Positions 57,632 through 64,000 of a DNA stretch of 64,000 nt are shown here, piece after piece (position 1 is the stretch's first letter; each line of letters opens with the position of its first letter). The notes beneath the pieces are model-generated. The model saw only the letters and a list, made by a program, of their open reading frames with translations, was not told where the DNA came from and did no database searches. Source of the stretch: Maylandia zebra (lineage: Eukaryota > Chordata > Actinopteri > Cichliformes > Cichlidae); the NCBI RefSeq assembly GCF_041146795.1, contig NC_135169.1:15290352-15354351 (forward strand), in the 5' to 3' direction. A program made the position numbers and the translations under genes.

Positions 57632-60600
57632 TGGAGGCTTGGATGACGATGGGGGATGGTGACGTGGACGCGATAGACAAGTTGAGGTTTAAATGAAGCG
57701 ATAGAGTGAGCACTGTCAAATAATATGAATTACTGCATGAGCCTCTAACTGCTCCCTCTGAATGTTGAAAATGGGATAGAAGGGATGAAAAAGTCAGTGA
57801 AAAAGTGTTCAGTTCCCATTCTGGGTTCCAACCAGAACTCATGACGGAAGTACCTAATTTGAATATTTTTGGTGATTATTATTAGGTAAGATCATAAAAA
57901 AATTAAATGAAAACAAAACATTGATAACAGATGTTTTGTCTCAAGAGGGCTTATGATCGGCTCACGTGAAAATCTCAATAATTTCCAGCTGTCATACAGA
58001 CATTGCAGAATGGGATGTAGATAAAAGTTATGCAATACTGGTTCAGAGATGTCAAATTTGAGAGGTTCAGTGTCTATAAATGGACTAATGAGGAAAGCTT
58101 TAGATAATAAAATGAAAAAACCAAACAAAGGCTGCAAGAGAGATGACAATGATTTCTTCAGAAACAACTGCTTACTAAATTTATGATGTGGTCAATGAGA
58201 CATAAAAAGGAGCAAAGGCATTAACATGGACATAAAGGGACATAATGGAAATAATGTGGAGAGAATGAAAGACTGAAAAGTTTTCTAATGTTCTGCCTTC
58301 TTGTGCTGTATGTAATACACAAAATAATTGATTATGAGCTAAAAGAGACCTATGTCTTCCAATTTCATTACATAATTAGAGACTTCCACTGTGGATTTGG
58401 TGCCACACTTTAACATCCCTTAAACAAAGCACTTAACTTAAAGGTAGCGCAGCTGGAGAGGACAGCAATTGTGCTGAAGCATACAAGATTTTATTTCTAA
58501 ATATGGCAAAAAAATTCCAAATTTATAAGACATAGACCACTTTTAGTCCAAAGTGCATTGTTTGTACATTAGGATTGTTTGAACATGGAATGTTATTTTG
58601 ATCCCATATAACAGTATTCTTTACAAATCTTAGGTAATAGATTCATTATTAGAAATGATTGCTTGACTCTAATTCTGACTGTCTGAATTAATGACTGATT
58701 GACTTGATTTGACAAAAAGCATTGTGTGTCTATGCTTGGTTTGAGTGTTCAGATATTTTTTTCCTGATAAACCTGTTGCAATGAGGGAAAAGTGAAAAAT
58801 TTATCGTATATATTTGTGAAGATACGTTTAATAATATTGCATAAGCTGTAATCAACACATTTGGACTCAGTAACAGCAGCCGTCTTTTGCAGGAACATTT
58901 ACAGGTCTAGTGCCCTCATGAGCCCTTTGAGCCATTTTGTTTCCACTGCATTTTAGGATCAGTTGATTTTATGATGTGAACAAACCAGTTTTACAATGTC
59001 AAGGTCTGTGATACCAATTCACAACGCATAAGTTAACAGAACTGATGTCCCATGAAATCAAAACAACAACAACAGTGACAACAATGGAGGGGACCAGGAT
59101 GGCTGTTGCATTTACATTTGATGTGCTCTCCAGAACTCCTCACTATGTCCTGCAGTTGAAATGCCCTATTTTTACATATTTCTCTATGCTTGTCACCATG
59201 GCAACAAAATATCAGAAGGATATTTTGGGGGAAGGAATTCTAGAATGTCTCTATTCATTCTTCCTTATTGACAAGGATACAAGAATGCTTTAAGAATTCT
59301 GAAAAACTGCTGTTGCCCGCTTGTAAAATTCCACATATTCTGTCAAAAAAGAGAATACCTCAGTGTTCTAGAAGCATGCCTCTGTTGTTATGTAACTGTT
59401 GACACCAAACATATCAGACATCTACTGCGAGCTCCCATTTTACAAGTCTAACCTAAAAGACAATTTACAGTAACATCAGTAAAGTATAGTTAAAGTAATG
59501 TTAAAGTCTCAAGCATTAGCCATTTACATTTGGAAAAGTGCTATATGCCAGTAATAACAACACTACAAAGCATTTACATAAACTGTTGAATAGGTAAGAG
59601 AAGATTTTATGTTATTTCCATCCGCGACGAGTTGGGGAGATTTTACATGCACTATTAATATACTGCAAACTTCTTTGTTGATTGTGGTAGTTTAAGTGGC
59701 ATCACATCAATTACTTACACATTTAGTCTTTACTGAAACAGGAATTGAGAAACTCATCATTATGTTCACAGTTGGTCAGAGATTCTCTAAGTTATATATT
59801 TTACTACTTCTATTTATTGCTTATTATTTATTTATCTAATTAGTTATTTTCATCTTGCCATTTGATTGTGTTACACCATGTGCATTTAAATTCATAAGTG
59901 CCCGTTACATTTCATCTTACTAGACATTTCAGTCTTTAGGCTGTATTGAAATGGGACTGGAATTAGAACTGCTGTTAATATTTTGTCAAGTTTCCTTTTT
60001 TTTTAAAATCTTTTGTTAAATTAAAAAAAAATCAAGCTCATCAGTTAGCAAAAATAGCTCATTAGCACCTTATTTTGGGATCAACAACACGTTTAACTCA
60101 AAACTAATAAGTTAGCTGTAAAAACAGTGCAGTACAATGACCAACCTTATGAAAACATTAGCTTTAAATGGCTAATACTGCTTTTTTCTTACATAACTGA
60201 TTACAAGCTAACCTATTAATTTTGACTTGTTTGTAGCCGTCAGTTTTGATGTTGAATGTTGATCATTTTTTCACATAGAAACAACAAAATCACTTTTAAT
60301 AACAATGAAACAACTTCATCTTCAATACAATGACAGTAATCATTATTCAGTCCAGTAAAAAAAAGGTTGGCGCCTCCTCGTTTGTGTAATTTGTTAGTCT
60401 GTTCATGGATTTGCTAAGACTATATTTTCTAACATAAGCATCCTGTAATGCTGCTAAGTGTCAGATTTTGCTCATCAACTTGAAATAAGATCTTTTGATT
60501 TGTTGGTACTATTGATTGTTTTAAAGAAATTCGACTGTGTTTCCTAATGTAACCTGGGCTTTGTTTACTGAATATTGAGCCTTATTGTTGGTATTACATA

Positions 60601-61060
60601 TGAATGTTGTTTGATCTGGTAGAATTGCCTTCTCAGTAATTTTGAAGTAATGATTGTTTTGGAAAAATACAGTAAAGAAGATTTAATTAGAATTTCAGAC
60701 ACAAACAGCTCATTTGTAGCCAACACAGCCATTGCAAATTTTCTTTTGGAAACCTGAAAAATAAAAAAATAAAAAATGCCATTGCACATATGTACAAATG
60801 TGGGTGTTTTACGTGTAAGATTTTTAGCAGAAAATGCAACAGCATTGTGTATTGCACTGGTTTGATTTTTTTCCCCCCTGCAATCCTATTATGGTGTTTT
60901 AGAAGACAGCTTTTAAAATACTGATCGCTTTCATACAGTGTCACTTTCAAGGTCTTTCTTGCTCTGTAACTGCTGTCATGTCTGTTCACTGTTATGGGCT
61001 ATGACTTAATATTCACATACACTCAACACTGAAAATAAAGCATTGATTCCTGAATAGCAG
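57632..61060 (+). other. trim2: Probable trim2 3' UTR
   Basis: About 3.4 kb follows the stop with no coding signal and no recognisable transposon, unlike the flanking intergenic DNA. A plus-strand AATAAA at 61034-61039 is the best candidate poly(A) signal. Long 3' UTRs are known for TRIM2. The 3' end is inferred only. Confidence 0.5.
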
Positions 61061-61322
61061 CTGTTACTATGGCTTGGTTTTGTCCAAAATGTGAGCAATG
61101 TCAACTAATTTACCATCTATATACTTGGAGAGCCTTAGTCACAAATGTTAGAAAATATCAAAGGTTTACATGATGGCATGGGAAAGTATAATGCCTGTCA
61201 TATTAAGAAAGCAGTGTTAAATATCTCTACACTAATGACAGTCTTGTATTCTCATTTCTTTGAACAACTGCAAAATGTTTATATAACATTCTTCAAACAT
61301 CACTTAGTCATTTTTTAAAGAT

Positions 61323-61871
61323 ATGACTACTTTGTGCTTGGAACGGTTCACAGCCAAGTGTGAAGCGGTGGGAATGAGGATCAGCACCTCCAAATCTGAG
61401 GCCATGGTCCTCAGCTGGAAAAGGGTGGAGTGCCCACTCCGGGTCAGGGACGAGTTCCTGCGACAAGTGGAGGAGTTTAACTATCTCGGGGTCTTGTTCA
61501 TGAGTGATGGGAGAAGGGAGCGGGAGATTGACAGACGGATTAGTGCAGCGGCCGCAGTGATGCGGACGCTGTACCGGTCCATCGTGGTGAAGAGGGAGCT
61601 GAGTGTAAAAGCGAAGCTCTCAATTTACCGGTCGATCTACGTCCCTACCCTCACCTATGGCCACGAGCTGTGGGTAGTGACCGAAAGAACGAGATCGCGG
61701 ATACAAGCGGCAGAAATGAGCTTCCTCAGAAGGGTGGCTGGCCTCTCCCTTAGAGATAGGGTGAGAAGTTTGGCCATCCGGGAGGGGCTCAGAGTAGAGC
61801 CGCTGCTGCTCCACATCAAAAGGAGCCAGCTGAGGTGGTTTGGGCATCTGACAAGGATGCCTCCTGGGTGA
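61323..61871 (+). pseudogene. LINE reverse-transcriptase C-terminal fragment, frameshifted
   Basis: The first frame ends in a premature stop after HLTRMPPG. The continuation (GEVFRACPTGRRPRGRPRTR and onward) is in another frame from 61873 to about 62090. No RT catalytic core is present. The first residues (MTT) come from flanking DNA. Confidence 0.85.
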
Positions 61872-62095
61872 GGTGTTCCGGGCATGTCCCACCGGGAGGA
61901 GGCCCCGGGGCAGACCCAGGACACGCTGGAGAGGTTATATCACTCGGCTGGCCTGGGAACGCCTTGGTGTTCCCCCGGATAAGCTGGAGGAGGTGGCTGG
62001 GGAGAGGGAGGTCTGGGCTTCTCTGCTTGGGCTGCTGCCCCGCAACCCGACGCCGGATAAGCGGAAGAAAATGGATGGATGGATGGATGTTCTCT
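61330..62095 (+). mobile_element. 5'-truncated LINE, same family as 1-2436
   Basis: Only the last 250 or so residues of the RT protein remain (LERFTAKCEAVGMRISTSKS to ACPTGRRPRGRPRTRWRGY), followed by a GGATGGATGGATG tail at 62076-62090. Relative to the copy at 1-2436, an 11-bp deletion near 61862 shifts the frame just after RMPPG, so the protein is broken there. Confidence 0.9.
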
Positions 62096-62440
62096 GCCTG
62101 TGACAAAACTGGAAGGTTAAAAGGTTAACTTTTGCTCTTCTGAGCATTTGAGTACTAGGGCATCACAGTTAATGTTTGGCTCACTCTTAATATGTGTATA
62201 AGGGCACTTAGTGATGAATATGAATCAACTTTACAAATTTAAGCAGTTTATTTATTTATTTATTTTACTTTTTGGTTCAGTTATTTTTTGCTAAGTACCT
62301 GACTACCTGATTTACCTTTAGATGTCAGCCTAACATTGAATACAAGATGTAAAGATTACATTTGGTGTTTGTCATTCATGATTTCATCTGGTCTAGTTCT
62401 CGAATTCTACACTGCAGCACTGTTTAAAATATTAATCTAC
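62096..62440. other. Short intergenic stretch, nothing recognised
   Basis: AT-rich sequence between the LINE tail and the Tc1-like element, with a TTTATTTATTTATTTAT run near 62250. No gene or repeat assignment. Confidence 0.5.
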
Positions 62441-63676
62441 AGGGAGTGCAGAATTATTAGGCAAGTTGTATTTTTGAGGAATAATTTTATTATTGAACAA
62501 CAACCATGTTCTCAATGAACCCCAAAAAAACTCATTAATATCAAAGCTGAATGTTTTTGGAAGTAGTTTTTAGTTTGTTTTTAGTTTTAGCTATTTTAGG
62601 GGGATATCTGTGTGTGCAGGTGACTATTACTGTGCATAATTATTAGGCAACTTAACAAAAAACAAATATATACCCATTTCAATTATTTATTTTTACCAGT
62701 GAAACCAATATAACATCTCCACATTCACAAATATACATTTCTGACATTCAAAAACAAAACAAAAACAAATCAGCGACCAATATAGCCACCTTTCTTTGCA
62801 AGGACACTCAAAAGCCTGCCATCCATGGATTCTGTCAGTGTTTTGATCTGTTCACCATCAACATTGCGTGCAGCAGCAACCACAGCCTCCCAGACACTGT
62901 TCAGAGAGGTGTACTGTTTTCCCTCCTTGTAAATCTCACATTTGATGATGGACCACAGGTTCTCAATGGGGTTCAGATCAGGTGAACGAGGAGGCCATGT
63001 CATTAGTTTTTCTTCTTTTATACCCTTTCCTGCCAGCCACGCTGTGGAGTACTTGGACGCGTGTGATGGAGCATTGTCCTGCATGAAAATCATGTTTTTC
63101 TTGAAGGATGCAGACTTCTTCCTGTACCACTGCTTGAAGAAGGTGTCTTCCAGAAACTGGCAGTAGGACTGGGAGTTGAGCTTGACTCCATCCTCAACCC
63201 GAAAAGGCCCCACAAGCTCATCTTTGATGATACCAGCCCAAACCAGTACTCCACCTCCACCTTGCTGGCGTCTGAGTCGGACTGGAGCTCTCTGCCCTTT
63301 ACCAATCCAGCCACGGGCCCATCCATCTGGCCCATCAAGACTCACTCTCATTTCATCAGTCCATAAAACCTTAGAAAAACCAGTCTTGAGATATTTCTTG
63401 GCCCAGTCTTGATGTTTCAGCTTGTATATCTTGTTCAGTGGTGGTCGTCTTTCAGCCTTTCTTACCTTGGCCATGTCTCTGAGTATTGCACACCTTGTGC
63501 TTTTGGGCACTCCAGTGATGTTGCAGCTCTGAAATATGGCCAAACTGGTGGCAAGTGGCATCTTGGCAGCTGCACGCTTGACTTTTCTCAGTTCATGGGC
63601 AGTTATTTTGCGCCTTGGTTTTTCCACACGCTTCTTGCAACCCTGTCGACTATTTTGAATGAAACGCTTGATTGCA
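62441..63676 (-). mobile_element. Tc1-related DD37E-type transposon, right end lost
   Basis: The left terminus begins CAGGGAGTGCAGAATTATTA and has a second internal GCATAATTATTAGGCAACTT near 62633, consistent with a TIR. A long transposase frame follows on the minus strand. At about 63676 element-like sequence gives way to AT-rich DNA. The right TIR expected from the family does not appear before the window ends, so this copy is truncated. Confidence 0.8.
62770..63627 (-). CDS. Tc1/mariner-superfamily transposase, DD37E spacing, N-terminus lost
   Basis: 285 open residues from an internal Met. Catalytic residues are D91 (LWTDEMRVSL), D184 (MQDNAPSHAS) and E222 ([11 protein letters not shown]). 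Counting gives 37 residues between the last two, so this is a DD37E protein, unlike the DD34E copies elsewhere in the window. Part of the DNA-binding region is missing, because the family protein should begin further right, beyond 63676. The C-terminus (LLSVLAKKGGYIGR) is intact. It is probably inactive, as the element lacks one end. Confidence 0.85.
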   Translation of the reverse strand: MEKPRRKITAHELRKVKRAAAKMPLATSLAIFQSCNITGVPKSTRCAILRDMAKVRKAERRPPLNKIYKLKHQDWAKKYLKTGFSKVLWTDEMRVSLDGPDGWARGWIGKGQRAPVRLRRQQGGGGVLVWAGIIKDELVGPFRVEDGVKLNSQSYCQFLEDTFFKQWYRKKSASFKKNMIFMQDNAPSHASKYSTAWLAGKGIKEEKLMTWPPRSPDLNPIENLWSIIKCEIYKEGKQYTSLNSVWEAVVAAARNVDGEQIKTLTESMDGRLLSVLAKKGGYIGR

Positions 63677-64000
63677 TTAAATAATCACTTAAGACTTATT
63701 CTCTTTTGTTTCTTCATTTTGTTGGGTCTACTTCTGGATCTAAAGTGTGGACTTGGCCCCGTATTATATTAATAATACTACTGAAACTGTTAAAATGTTT
63801 TAGCATACCATACTCTTTCAAACCATTTAACTCTGTAGTCTCAGCTATACTCAATTCTGTATGCAATACTTGTCTTTACTTGTTGTTATAACAGGGTTTT
63901 CCTGCCCTATGCAGATACAACAGAGGTAACACCAAACAGCTGGGCAAGTTAAACCAGATGAGACACATTGACGCCAAACATTTCACAGTGCTGCTCACCA
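63677..64000. other. Right edge of window, nothing recognised
   Basis: AT-rich sequence after the truncated DD37E element. No exon, TIR or repeat could be assigned. Confidence 0.5.

Overview
The window is vertebrate genomic DNA, almost certainly from a teleost and possibly a cichlid-like percomorph. The evidence is intron-containing genes with GT-AG splice sites and a dense load of fish repeats: Tc1/mariner, hAT and piggyBac elements, a GATG-tailed LINE, and tRNA-headed SINEs. The species call is inference. All exons below were assembled by hand from splice signals, reading phase and remembered family sequence.

Three transcription units dominate the centre and right. (1) A complete 9-exon RING-finger membrane protein gene of the RNF121/RNF175 family (best call rnf175) lies on the minus strand at 22270-32792. 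All phases close on a 313-residue protein. (2) A multi-exon, apparently non-coding minus-strand gene at about 33.8-37.6 kb carries six copies of the U14 (SNORD14) box C/D snoRNA, one in each of six consecutive introns. (3) trim2, on the plus strand, has 13 coding exons at 48532-57631 covering B-box, coiled coil, filamin repeat and six NHL repeats, and a 3' UTR of about 3.4 kb. Its likely first exon is at about 38.1 kb, starting about 0.5 kb from the start of the snoRNA host gene, so the two are head to head. I could not find an exon for the TRIM2 RING domain.

The left 20 kb holds a weakly supported, unidentified minus-strand gene (possible 5' UTR exons near 17.4 and 16.9 kb, coding exons at 9957-9879, 9531-9446 and perhaps 3708-3646) broken up by transposons. 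These include a 5'-truncated LINE with a long open EN/RT frame (1-2436), a full-length Tc1 element with intact transposase (4599-6235), a hAT-like element filled by about 950 bp of GAA/CAA/GAC triplets (10854-12551), and a very large palindrome made of two head-to-head piggyBac-type terminal exons (12620-16369). The right arm of that palindrome was hit by a hAT element, which was itself hit by a SINE.

Further elements sit in introns and flanks: a degenerate piggyBac in rnf175 intron 3, a hAT inside another dispersed repeat at 27.8-29.1 kb, a second intact Tc1 copy in the large trim2 intron (44700-46301), a second LINE copy (61330-62095) and a DD37E-type Tc1 relative truncated at its right end (62441-63676). 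There are no prokaryotic features such as CRISPR arrays or operons.
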